Shown: positions 1 to 8,290 of the stretch, piece by piece
Position numbering within the stretch: the first letter of the stretch is position 1
Layout of the letters: each line of letters starts with the position of its first letter
Assembly: GCA_027576995.1 (NCBI GenBank)
Contig: JANBQC010000425.1
Coordinates: forward strand, 6,431-20,590
DNA length: 14,160 nucleotides
From: Dimargaris cristalligena
Taxonomy: Eukaryota > Kickxellomycota > Dimargaritomycetes > Dimargaritales > Dimargaritaceae
Direction: 5' to 3'
The notes under the pieces: generated by a model
What the model was told of the DNA's origin: nothing
The model's database searches: none
What the model saw: the letters and a program-made list of their open reading frames with translations, nothing else
Made by a program: the position numbers and the translations under genes

Positions 1-674
1 GCAATAGATACTTGTCCCGAAATGGTTGATTTAGTTTCCTAATTTATTCAACTGATAGAAGGAGAGACCCACAGCATCGGAAATTTAATCTACCCTCCTC
101 CTTGTTTTGACTGCCCACTGTGGCGTTACAAAGACTAGCAGGTGGTGTGACAGGAATGGAGGTTGGACATTGGTCCAATGTCTGATACACAAGGGAAAAT
201 GGGCTTGACACACAATATACTCGGCCCACATGAAATAACACATCGCCCAATAGTGTACGTAGAGGATAAAATGGGTTTTTATCTTTCAACGATTCCTACG
301 AAGAGAGGAGGAGGGCCCAGGGCCAGTTTTCCTTTCAAACCTACCTATATCTCGCATGACCGGCTGATTAGGCCCAAAAATATTTCAATGGGGAGGACTT
401 ACCACCAAGGACCCCGGCGCTACAAGATCGCCCGATATTACCTTTGTTTCACTAATCCTTTCTTAGGTGTGGTGGTCGCCCAAAGTCCGAAATAAATGGT
501 GCGGGCAAAAAAAACAGCAACAGGGTGTAGCGGGGCTATATAGAAAATGGCTAGACTCTCCCTTTAATTTTATATACGCCAAATGGCTGAGTCGAAGAGC
601 TCTCAACCTCTGGTTACGGGGACATGCTAACGAGGGTAAGGTGGTTTGCCGCGGCGCCAATCGAGACAGCCACC
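1..674. other. intergenic DNA, no gene seen
   Basis: The open frames here are short and their translations look random, with no domain pattern, so none is called as a gene. The only structured element I see is the CCAAT palindrome at 166-182. A run of eight A residues lies near 509-516. No tRNA box pattern was found by eye. Confidence 0.5.
166..182. promoter_or_regulatory. perfect 17-nt palindrome carrying CCAAT on both strands
   Basis: The sequence GACATTGGTCCAATGTC has two perfect 8-base arms around a single central base. Each arm contains the CCAAT/ATTGG core bound by the fungal CCAAT (HAP/NF-Y) complex. It lies about 1.3 kb upstream of the oxysterol-binding protein start, which is far for a core promoter element. 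It could belong to that gene, to a gene left of the window, or be chance. The symmetry is seen directly; the regulatory role is inferred. Confidence 0.25.
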
Positions 675-793
675 ACATACGGCCATGCCTACTACTTCAC
701 AGCATATCCGTTCCGAACCCACTAACTGGCTGGCGGTTGGAGGGGGCTGGGCTGGGCCGAAAGGGGAATGCGTAGAGTGGTAGGTATTGTATG
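675..793 (+). pseudogene. 5S rRNA-like relic (tentative)
   Basis: The stretch opens with ACATACGGCCATGCCTACT, which closely matches the start of eukaryotic 5S rRNA (the TACGGCCAT block). It is followed in order by GCATATCCGTTCCGAAC, resembling the 5S GCATCCCGTCCGAAC block, then by GGTT, GGGAAT and a terminal TTGTATG. The ends can pair (CATAC with GTATG) and the span of 119 bases equals a normal 5S gene. Against it, the internal control region is poor, spacing after GGGAAT is about nine bases too long, and no strong T-run terminator follows. It may be a decayed dispersed 5S copy or a coincidence. Confidence 0.22.
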
Positions 794-979
794 GTTTGGT
801 CAATCCATATTGTCCAGCGGCAAAATATCGCCCCATTATCCCTTTACCCCTTCTCTCTAACTAACCCAGCGTCAACAAGCGGGATAGGGAACGCGCCAAG
901 TCTGACAATCCCGCACTGGCAAATTATATATACTAGGGCACTCACACTCCCAACCCAGGGGACAAGGGCTGTAAATTAA

Positions 980-1470
980 GGTGGTGGAATGGGTTTGATA
1001 TACTGGAATCAATATATAATACTAGAATATAATAATATACATATAACCAGCTCAGCCCAGCTGCACATTCTCTCTCCTTCTCTCCCCATATTAATACATC
1101 CCACCTCCTTACTACGAACCGGCCACACACAACTCAACTCAACTCAACTCAGCCTGCGTTTTGCTTTCTCCTCTGACCTCCTCTCTCTCTTCCAGTCTGT
1201 TGTGGCCAACCCGGCTTATTTTATCGCCTAATAGAGAACCCTCTGCAGTATCCAACACCACAGCCAGTACTCTTTTCCTCGTCCCCTTCCCCTTCTTCCT
1301 CGTTCTTAACATCGCTCCATCCAGCCTTACATTATCCGTCTTACCTGCAGCGGTACTCTATTCCTACTACTCCCTCTGTATTATCGTTACTGGTATTACC
1401 TAATTGTATTGGTTTTGCACCTCCTCGCTTCAACCCCGCCACACCGACAAACTATCGTTTCTAGTCCGCC
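980..1470 (+). promoter_or_regulatory. probable promoter and leader of the oxysterol-binding protein gene
   Basis: An AT-rich block at about 1008-1050 contains TATA-like stretches. It is followed by a C/T-rich tract from about 1065 to 1400, a common pattern just upstream of fungal start codons. A TTTCTAG acceptor-like sequence ends at 1463, seven bases before the ATG, so a 5'-UTR intron is possible; no single donor stands out. No transcription start can be fixed from sequence. Confidence 0.4.
1131..1150 (+). repeat. (AACTC)4 pentanucleotide microsatellite
   Basis: Four perfect tandem copies of AACTC lie inside the pyrimidine-rich leader region of the downstream gene. It is probably a simple length-variable repeat with no assigned function. 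Confidence 0.85.
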
Positions 1471-2934
1471 ATGTCGAACCCACCTGCCACCGACAGCACC
1501 GATGTCATTGAGGTGCCGACCCAGGCTGACCTCGCCCAGCTCAAAATATCCGGCAACGGCGTCGAATCTCCCACCGACAAGCAGCACCACGTCCTGACCG
1601 CCGAAATTGAAGGCATCGAGCCCGCCCCCGTCAACGGTCAGGAGATGGAAAAGTCCCGTTTCACCGCATTGTGGGGCATCCTCCACAAGTTGGTGGGAGT
1701 CAAGGACTTTGTCAATATGCGCATTTCCCTACCGGCCGAACTATTGGACCCCGTGCCCAATCTAGAGCACTGGAACTACATGGAGCGCCCCGACTACTTT
1801 GCCCGGATTAGTGACCCCGAGGACCCCGTCGACCGCATGCTGGCCGTGGCCGCCTGGTGGTTTACCAAGGATATCAAGTATATTCACCATAAGCTAAAGA
1901 AGCCCTACAACTCCATCCTGGGCGAACAATTCCTGTGCCACTGGCTGGTGGAGGACCCCGCCAAGACCGCTGCTACGGCAGACACTAACCCCGGACGGTC
2001 TAGTTCGGATGAATCGGCGTCATCGACGACCGCCGCTGCCAATCCGGGCCGTGACAGTGACGATGGTACGGCCGTCATCGAAGGCGAAATCCCACCCGGC
2101 AAACTCCGCGTCGAATACATTACTGAACAAATATCGCACCACCCACCGGTCTCCGCCTACCACTACCGCTGTTTGGAACGCGGTATCCATGCTTCCGGAC
2201 TGGACCACATCTGCGCTCGATTCACCGGTACTTCGGTCCGCGTCGAGCCCGGCGAGCGCGCCCGGGGTCTGTACCTCCAGCTTGATCAGCGGGATAACGA
2301 GGCGTACACCGTGACCCATCCCGCAGGGAATGTCACGGGTTTCCTCCGCGGACAATTGACCGTGCAAATCGCTGACCAGAGTGTAGTGACCTGCCCCCAG
2401 ACCGGTCTGGCCCTCATTATCATTTACAAGGAAGAGCGCTGGTTTGGGAAAAACAAGTACGCCGTCGAAGGCAAAGTATTCCGATACGACCCTAAAGTGG
2501 CGAAGGATAGTAAACACCATCCCGAGAAAATGAAGTTTACGGACATTCCCAAAAACCAAGTGGTGGCCACTCTGGAAGGCAGCTGGCGGGGTCAGATTCA
2601 CGTCACCCGGACCTCCACTGAATCGGGAGCGGCCGCCTCGTCACAATTGTTGGTGGACCTGGAACAGCTGGCTATAATGCCCAAGCGGGTCAAACCCCTG
2701 GAACAACAGCACGAACTCGAATCCCGGCGGGTTTGGGCCGATGTGACCGACCATTTGGTCGCGGGCCGGTACTCGGCCGCCACCAAGGCTAAACATATCA
2801 TCGAGGACCGTCAGCGCCACAAAGCCGCCGAAGATAAGAAGCTCAATCGCGAATTCCAATCCGAATTTTTCACCTTTGAGTCGTGTAACCCCTATAATCC
2901 TATCTTGAAGGAGGATCGGCCATTTAATATTTAA
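1471..2934 (+). CDS. oxysterol-binding protein-related (Osh/ORP) lipid transfer protein
   Basis: This 487-residue protein is essentially one OSBP-related lipid-binding domain, with no PH domain or ankyrin repeats, as in the short Osh proteins of yeast. Family members extract a sterol or phosphatidylserine and exchange it for PI4P between membranes. The lid/entry region is ISLPAELLDP at 85-94. The PI4P contacts known from yeast Osh4 are all present in order and spacing: K144 and N147 in KPYN, H223-H224 in the signature EQISHHPP (219-226), and K441, E445, R449 in AKHIIEDRQR. A low-complexity Ser/Ala/Asp insert at about 165-206 holds two similar NPGR units. The ATG has G at -3 and no in-frame upstream ATG is needed; the frame is intronless. 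The cargo lipid cannot be assigned. An FFAT-like EFFTFES lies at 465-471. The gene ends in TAA. Confidence 0.93.
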   Translation: MSNPPATDSTDVIEVPTQADLAQLKISGNGVESPTDKQHHVLTAEIEGIEPAPVNGQEMEKSRFTALWGILHKLVGVKDFVNMRISLPAELLDPVPNLEHWNYMERPDYFARISDPEDPVDRMLAVAAWWFTKDIKYIHHKLKKPYNSILGEQFLCHWLVEDPAKTAATADTNPGRSSSDESASSTTAAANPGRDSDDGTAVIEGEIPPGKLRVEYITEQISHHPPVSAYHYRCLERGIHASGLDHICARFTGTSVRVEPGERARGLYLQLDQRDNEAYTVTHPAGNVTGFLRGQLTVQIADQSVVTCPQTGLALIIIYKEERWFGKNKYAVEGKVFRYDPKVAKDSKHHPEKMKFTDIPKNQVVATLEGSWRGQIHVTRTSTESGAAASSQLLVDLEQLAIMPKRVKPLEQQHELESRRVWADVTDHLVAGRYSAATKAKHIIEDRQRHKAAEDKKLNREFQSEFFTFESCNPYNPILKEDRPFNI

Positions 2935-3046
2935 TCAGTATGAACCGCTGGAAACCATGACTTCATTGGTGGAGTTCTGAAGGGGGCGGGAGAGTAAGGG
3001 GGGTTTTGGTGGGCTATATCCCTTTAGTCATCTTTCCATTTACACA

Positions 3047-3082
3047 CATACACACACACACACACTCTCTCTCTCTCTCTCT
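3047..3082 (+). repeat. compound (CA)n-(CT)n microsatellite
   Basis: A CA dinucleotide run passes directly into a CT run about 115 bases after the Osh/ORP stop codon, probably within its 3' untranslated region. Such compound runs are prone to length change. No function is inferred. Confidence 0.85.
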
Positions 3083-4108
3083 GTTTTTCACTTTCTTTCT
3101 CTCAAACCTTTTGCTTTTCAATATCTTTGGAATAAGGTACTCCTTGACATCGGTACTCCTCTTTCGCCCTTAATCGCTTTTCAGTCATTAGAGTCAGTCA
3201 CGGTGATAGTACTTGGATTGTGAGCCTATCCCAAAGTCCACCGCACCCATTTACTCATTATTATTATTTTTCCTTCCTATTATGGAATATGTCTTTCTAC
3301 TATTATTTTCCGACTGCCACTTAAAGATTCTATTTCTGCAAGACCTTGATTTCTTCCAATCTGCAACCTATACGCCTTTTTTCTTTTCTTCTACAGATCT
3401 ATTATATATATATATACATATTTATTTACAATCCACCCACCGCATCGCATCATTGGTAATTGGGGAAACAGTTTACTTTAGAATATGCATTTTTGGAAGG
3501 TGACTTATTTATTGTTGGGTCTATGGGCCCTCTTCGTCATGCCCAATATCTCATTCGGCTTCCATTGACGTCATCCATCAACTGGGCCTATTTACCTGTT
3601 CTCTCTATTTCTGAACAAGGTCTTCAATTCGCCTGTTCATCAGCATTTTATATGACTGATGGCAGTTATATTAGAGTATCCAGTGTCGTGAATCAGACCA
3701 TTCCTCGAAACCGGAATCCAGACTTTTGTACTTTCTATATGTTTTCTTGGTAATGGGGGAACTAAGCACTGCCCTGACCTTCAGGGATTTGGAGTAAACT
3801 GCTTCCCCTTTCCCACATCCTTTCCGCATTCTAACGGCCTAACTGAACCTAGCCTGTTAAACCAATCTACTATCACTTTCAACCTCAGATATTTGCTTAT
3901 ATGTGTGTTAGTGTGGGTATATAGGAAATGCATCTGATAATAGCTGTTTCTGACCCTTCATTTATTTTTGAACATCATTGGCTAAAATTTATATTCTATA
4001 TCTATAGGAATTCTTAATAATGTTTGTAATAAATGCTTTTCATTCTTGACTGAAAATGCAGCTGATATTTAATTAGTTTACTATAAATATAAGCCAATAC
4101 CTTCTAAC

Positions 4109-4138
4109 CAACACTATTACAATCAACACTATTAGAGT
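4109..4138 (+). repeat. two tandem copies of a 15-base unit
   Basis: The word CAACACTATTA occurs at 4109-4119 and again at 4124-4134, giving a 15-base period. It sits immediately before TGTAAGAGCC at 4140, a sequence of the kind that can open a long terminal repeat. That makes it a possible left boundary for the diverged repeat to its right, but the edge is not proven. Confidence 0.5.
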
Positions 4139-4312
4139 CTGTAAGAGCCAGCACAAGGGGTTTAATTAAGTCCAGTGTTTACTAATAAATATGTTAAAGT
4201 ATGGTATAACATTGTTACTATAATTAAACCAACTTAATCCTACTGGGGCCTTTCTGTAACTCACCTATATCAGGGTGTATTATACCTTATATTACCCAGA
4301 TTAACTACTCTT

Positions 4313-4855
4313 AGTCTATCAAGAGCCCCAAGGGTAGGCTTCTGATGGTAGGTGGGGCTTAGACCTGGCTAAGTGGGCTACTAGTATCAGGTATGGGGCA
4401 CAGTACTAACTAATAAAGGCTATGGCATGTATATATAAGGGATATGTAGTGGGTACACTTACTAGTCAGTACAAAGGGGGTGTGAGTGTATATAGAGTTT
4501 ATTGAGTAAACAGGGGGGTAAGAATAAGCTCCAGAATCTAACTGGTCCCAATGGGGCCTGGTTATATATATATAGGGACAACTCTAGAGGGAGGCCCCAG
4601 GGGAAGAATACTACTAAGACTAAGGTATAGGTAAATAGGTTAACCAGATAGTTGCTAGTATCTGGAAGACTCTAATAGTAACCAGAAGAGTCTTAGATTA
4701 GCACTTGAGTAATTAGTGCAAAGAGGCAGAGTCCAGAAGGGGAAGGGTTATATAATATAGGATGATCCCATAGTACTAGGGGTGACCATAGGAAGTTTAA
4801 TATGGTGCTATAAGGCCTAATTTAGACAGGTGTCTAATCCAGCTGGATTAAGGTG
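4313..4855 (+). repeat. diverged direct repeat, copy A (LTR-like)
   Basis: This stretch matches 6738-7210 in the same orientation through a collinear chain of short similar blocks. They start at 4313 (AGTCTATCAAGAGCCCCAAG), 4488 (GTATATAGAGTTTATTG), 4562 (TATATATATAGGGACAAC), 4687 (around GATTAGCACTTGAGTAATT) and 4831 (GTCTAATCC...GGATTA). The spacing is similar in both copies. The TATA-rich block and the placement on either side of a decayed gene suggest old long terminal repeats, or duplicated flanks of a gene family. Terminal TG...CA ends and a target-site duplication could not be identified, so the limits are approximate. Confidence 0.5.
4822..4850. repeat. two adjoining palindromes
   Basis: TTAGACAGGTGTCTAA (4822-4837) has 7-base arms around GG. 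It overlaps TAATCCAGCTGGATTA (4835-4850), a perfect 16-base palindrome. Both lie at the right end of repeat copy A. The corresponding part of copy B keeps CTAATTTGGATTAA but has lost the symmetry. They could be protein-binding sites or hairpins of a mobile element. The symmetry is seen directly; the role is unknown. Confidence 0.6.
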
Positions 4856-4976
4856 GATTAGATAGTCTGATAGCCATTACTTAATATCATTTGCAGATAA
4901 TTTGTATTTCCTCTAATTTACCTGATACTTAATTACTATTATTTTTTAACTCCCTCCCTTAAGCCACTGTCCTAGA

Positions 4977-6282
4977 ATGCAAGTCCACAGGGTACCTGGT
5001 CTACTTTGGCTAGGCCTACCTACTGTGGTAAGTACTACTGAACTAACCCCTTTTGGGGTCAATCCAGAATATACTATATTATATGCCCCCAGCTCCAAGC
5101 TCAATGTTAATAACCCAGCCACATGTGTATTCCCAGCACCCCATCCCATTGACTCCTCACTTAATGACTACTATAATGATTTAAACAGATAATCCTACAG
5201 TGAATTTTGACCATTCAGCAATCAGATCAAATCATCTGTGGATAGCAGCAGTACCTTTGGGCACTGGGAACTAAATGGCCTCCACTATACCCATAACCTA
5301 AACAGCATACCCAGGTCTATTGCATCTCTTCCTCATTCTGGGGATAGCACTTATAATGCACTGGTCAATGGCTATTATCAGGGTAATTCTGACCTGTACC
5401 TAAATTAGATTGACAATCTGGTTGATATGACTTTGGATCCCACTACTGTGAGCTTCTGGGCATCCAAAGACATCCTACTGTACCAACAGGTGAATGATAG
5501 CTTGGAATTTGATCCCAAAAACTGCCTTAGTAGTCTACTGGGCCTGACATTTCCCCTTCCTCATGGTAAATAATTGAAATTAGACTATGCAAAAAGGAAT
5601 TACACTAGTGATCCTTGTGAAAGTTCATACACAATACAAATAGCTCTGAAGATCCACACGGAATCACCCACTGGGGCTAAACCTTATTTGTGTAGTTCTT
5701 GCAACCAATCATTCAAGAAACATAATTATCTTGTGCAGCATATTTGGCATACACATAATGAAAGGGTTTGCCACATTTATAATTGTAGTAACACCCCATT
5801 CAACAACTAAAATGCCTTCTAAGGCCATTTAAAAGTACAACACAGACTGAAGACTCTGTCTGTTGGAACTGGGGGGACAATTTTACCAGACCCTAACCCT
5901 CTGATGTGTGATTTAATAACCCAGGGTAGGCACAAACTTGTTGCTTGTAATATATGTGACTTTGCGGCCACAAAGCAGTCTTATGTCCATACACATGCCA
6001 GAAAATTGCACCTCAACAAAGCAAAAAAAACCCTGCTGTGGGCTTTGTCCAAACTCATTTATGTTCCCCAGTGAAGTAGCCAAACATTGGAAAATGCACA
6101 CCATGTAAGGCCTATTCAGTTGTGGCCATTGTGAAGGATTCTACACTACCCATAGTGACCTTAATACATTTATTAATAAGGCTCACCCTGAGCAGACACC
6201 ATATTTTCGTGAAATTGATGGAAAGTTCATTGCACATTGCCCCAACTTCAAACAGCAAGTTTTATTATACCCCAATACGTAA
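4977..6282 (+). pseudogene. decayed multi-C2H2 zinc finger protein gene
   Basis: One reading frame stays protein-like for about 1 kb despite in-frame stops at 5190, 5208, 5406, 5571, 5808 and 5820. It shifts by one base at the run of eight A at 6023-6030, is stopped again at 6106, and ends at 6280-6282. About six C2H2 fingers follow each other. Finger 1 (near 5607-5669) has lost its first Cys and last His. Finger 2 is intact (Cys codons 5691 and 5700, His 5739 and 5754), preceded by a TGAKPY linker like the classic TGEKPY. Finger 3 is C5769/C5784/H5826/H5841. Finger 4 is intact (C5946/C5955/H5994/H6009). Finger 5 is intact after the shift (C6037/C6046/H6085/H6097). Finger 6 (C6121/C6130/H6184) has Phe for one His. 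The first in-frame ATG after an upstream stop is at 4977. A DNA-binding protein is likely, but its target and family are not recognised. It lies between repeats A and B. Confidence 0.75.
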
Positions 6283-6737
6283 CCCTATTTAAGTGATTTT
6301 TTTATGATTTAAACCTAATGTTTGTTTTACATGATATGGATGTGGGAAAGTATGCTGGATATTCATTTTAAACCTGTAATAGTTGCTCAATCTAACGGTT
6401 TTTTCGTTTTACAGCATGGTTGAACCACTCCTAGATAAATAGATGGATTTGCACTTGAGATTGGCCATGGTCCACTTGACAGTACTATACACCACCAATT
6501 GCTTCCAAGAATAATAATAAAATTGCGTTTTTGGCTAAATTGCATCTACATAATGCACCAACTTATCTAGGCTTATTCGTATGATGATTGAAAGTCGGAA
6601 ACAATCCCATTATACGCATGGACGATTATTTATCCAGTTGTATACGATTTAAAATAATTAATTAATGGGAATGTTGGCGGTATACATATTATTGGCTAGA
6701 ATAATAACATGGTGATTAGCTATTCTTTCGCAGAAGA
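6283..6737. other. AT-rich intergenic DNA, nothing recognised
   Basis: No long open frame and no repeat beyond short A/T runs was seen. An AATAAA hexamer at 6517-6522 could have been the polyadenylation signal of the decayed zinc finger gene, which ends about 235 bases upstream; this is only a positional guess. Confidence 0.5.
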
Positions 6738-7210
6738 AGTCCATACAGGCAGGCTCCCAATGGGCAGTGTTTGGAGTTGTCTCAACCAGCACCTACTCAA
6801 TAGGAAATAGGTAATATGGAGATGACAAATAAATACGCATTGATGTCCATCTACTAAGGATAAGACTGGTATATATGATTTATTAGGATAAATGAGAAGG
6901 GGGTATACGCCAATGGATCAATAGGTCTGTAATCTGGGAGAGTAATATTTATATACAAGGACAATGCTAAGAGGGGAAGGGGGGTTGTTCGGAGCTCCTA
7001 ATAGCAACATTGGCCAGAGGCTACTGGTAACTGGAAGTCACTGGTGGGAACAAGAATAGTAGTTGGATTAACGCTCAAGTATATGTTAAAATCCAATAGC
7101 TCCAATTGGGGGGGAGGGGGATTAAGGGATCACCATGGAAAAATAAGACCTGGTATTGGTAAGCTGCGTATTAAGGTTTCGTCGACCTGCTAATTTGGAT
7201 TAACTGGTGC
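6738..7210 (+). repeat. diverged direct repeat, copy B (LTR-like)
   Basis: This is the partner of copy A at 4313-4855, in the same orientation. Matching blocks start at 6738 (AGTCCATACAGG, then GCTCCCAATGGG), 6869 (GTATATATGATTTATTAGG), 6944 (AATATTTATATACAAGGACA), 7053 (around GGATTAACGCTCAAGTAT) and about 7187 (GCTAATTTGGATTAACTGG). Block spacing is close to that of copy A, with several small gaps. The two copies are highly diverged, so if they are long terminal repeats the insertion is old. No terminal duplication was found. Confidence 0.5.
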
Positions 7211-7542
7211 TACAGTTGATATATTCAGACCGACAAAGATACCACATGCGTACATTGACTGTAAACTATAATCTGCATTCTGGGCAGGACCTGGTCAGTA
7301 AAGGCGGGCATATGGTCAATTAGTATATGGAGGTATAGTAGCCTAAAATTGCATACGTGATTACTGTCAATCCTAAATGGGGTCCTCTCAGCAAAAGGTT
7401 CAGTGATGAAATTCGGTAGAAATGTGACGACTTTAATGCAAATACTATGCCCCGCCCAGTAAAACCAATCTGGATGGAGATTGGTAAATTCATATCGTGA
7501 TGTATGTGGCTTGTTCACAATTAACTATATTAGGTGAATTTT
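7211..7542. other. AT-rich intergenic DNA, nothing recognised
   Basis: A 97-codon open frame on the minus strand (7225-7518) shows no domain pattern and is not supported as a gene. No repeat or structured RNA was recognised. Confidence 0.45.
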
Positions 7543-8290
7543 AATTATCGCTGACTATCCCGGCGCCAGTTTAGCCCTTCCCCGCAATGGTTATGAAACG
7601 GAGTTTAATGCATTCCAGTCAACCTTATTTGGTATTTTATGCAAGTAAATAATGAAAATATCCATATTTTGGTACTTACTTATCTGGCTAACATATATGG
7701 ACCTCCCCTATCTCTCGCATTACTCTCTATTCCTGGCAGCTTTATCGATTAATTGCGGACTATTAAACCTTGCTTCTTAAATTTAACTATGGTACTCAAT
7801 CATACAACCCTCCCCCCCCCCCAACCCGACCCAATGCTCTCGCCTCATGGGGGAAGTTGATCCCCCTACCTCACGCAAATCACACTTAGCCTGCATTCGT
7901 CACTTACAGGCTTCGGCCACCAAGGCGTGCCTCCAAGTAGCTATCCGATTGGCTACGCGCATATTCCGTTCTCTATGCCCCTAGGCGTGGGTCATCCACC
8001 CATCCCTCACCTTGTGTGGCATTAATCCAGTCTATCTTCAACGGCCGACAACTGCTCGTCCCGGCCAGCTCGATTCAGTAACTTGAACTACTTCGGCCGA
8101 GCATCTGCGCCATAGCGCCTGTAGGTACTCCGATGACATGATTCCGTAACCGAACATGCTGTAGAAATAACCTATCCGAATGAATGGACAGGGTGGTGTT
8201 TTTGTAAGCATCATATTAACAGCCGCGTTAGGTTTCCCGCGATTCAAATGGCCGTGGTGGCATTCGGCAGTTTACAAAGCGCTGGGTGGA
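7543..8290. other. less AT-rich island with short open stretches, identity unknown
   Basis: This segment is visibly richer in G and C than its surroundings. It contains a run of 11 C at 7812-7822 and a hairpin at 7888-7912 (AGCCTG...CAGGCT). A 54-codon open stretch on the plus strand (7861-8022, ending at TAA 8023) translates to a Gly/Pro/His/Tyr-rich peptide; within it CACTTACAG (7901-7909) looks like a splice acceptor. A 69-codon minus-strand frame covers 8038-8247. These could be exons of a gene I cannot assemble, a decayed gene, or chance. I do not recognise any of them. Confidence 0.3.

Larger units (their letters stand above)
2935..4312. other. 3' flank and AT-rich intergenic DNA, no gene seen
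   Basis: After the stop codon come a G-rich patch, a CA/CT microsatellite, and then T-rich to AT-rich sequence. The longest open frames (3213-3503 and 3460-3753) translate to hydrophobic, low-information peptides that look like chance products of T-rich DNA. No canonical AATAAA lies close behind the stop; AATAAG occurs near 3131. Around 3401-3420 there is a TA-rich simple stretch. Confidence 0.55.

Noticed and set aside
163..495. 110-codon open frame as a gene
   Set aside because: The translation has no domain, no compositional logic and no supporting context. It looks like chance.
3213..3753. Small hydrophobic proteins in two overlapping frames
   Set aside because: T-rich DNA gives Phe/Leu/Ile-rich frames by default, and nothing else supports coding.
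6023..6033. A AAA AAC slippery heptamer at the zinc finger frameshift, suggesting programmed -1 frameshifting
   Set aside because: The downstream fingers lie one base forward (+1, or -2), not in the -1 frame, and several stops occur upstream. A simple insertion in an A homopolymer explains it better.
4977..6282. Alternative genetic code in which TAA/TAG encode an amino acid
   Set aside because: Both intact genes read cleanly in the standard code, use CAA/CAG for Gln and end at TAA and TAG. A TGA also interrupts the zinc finger frame.
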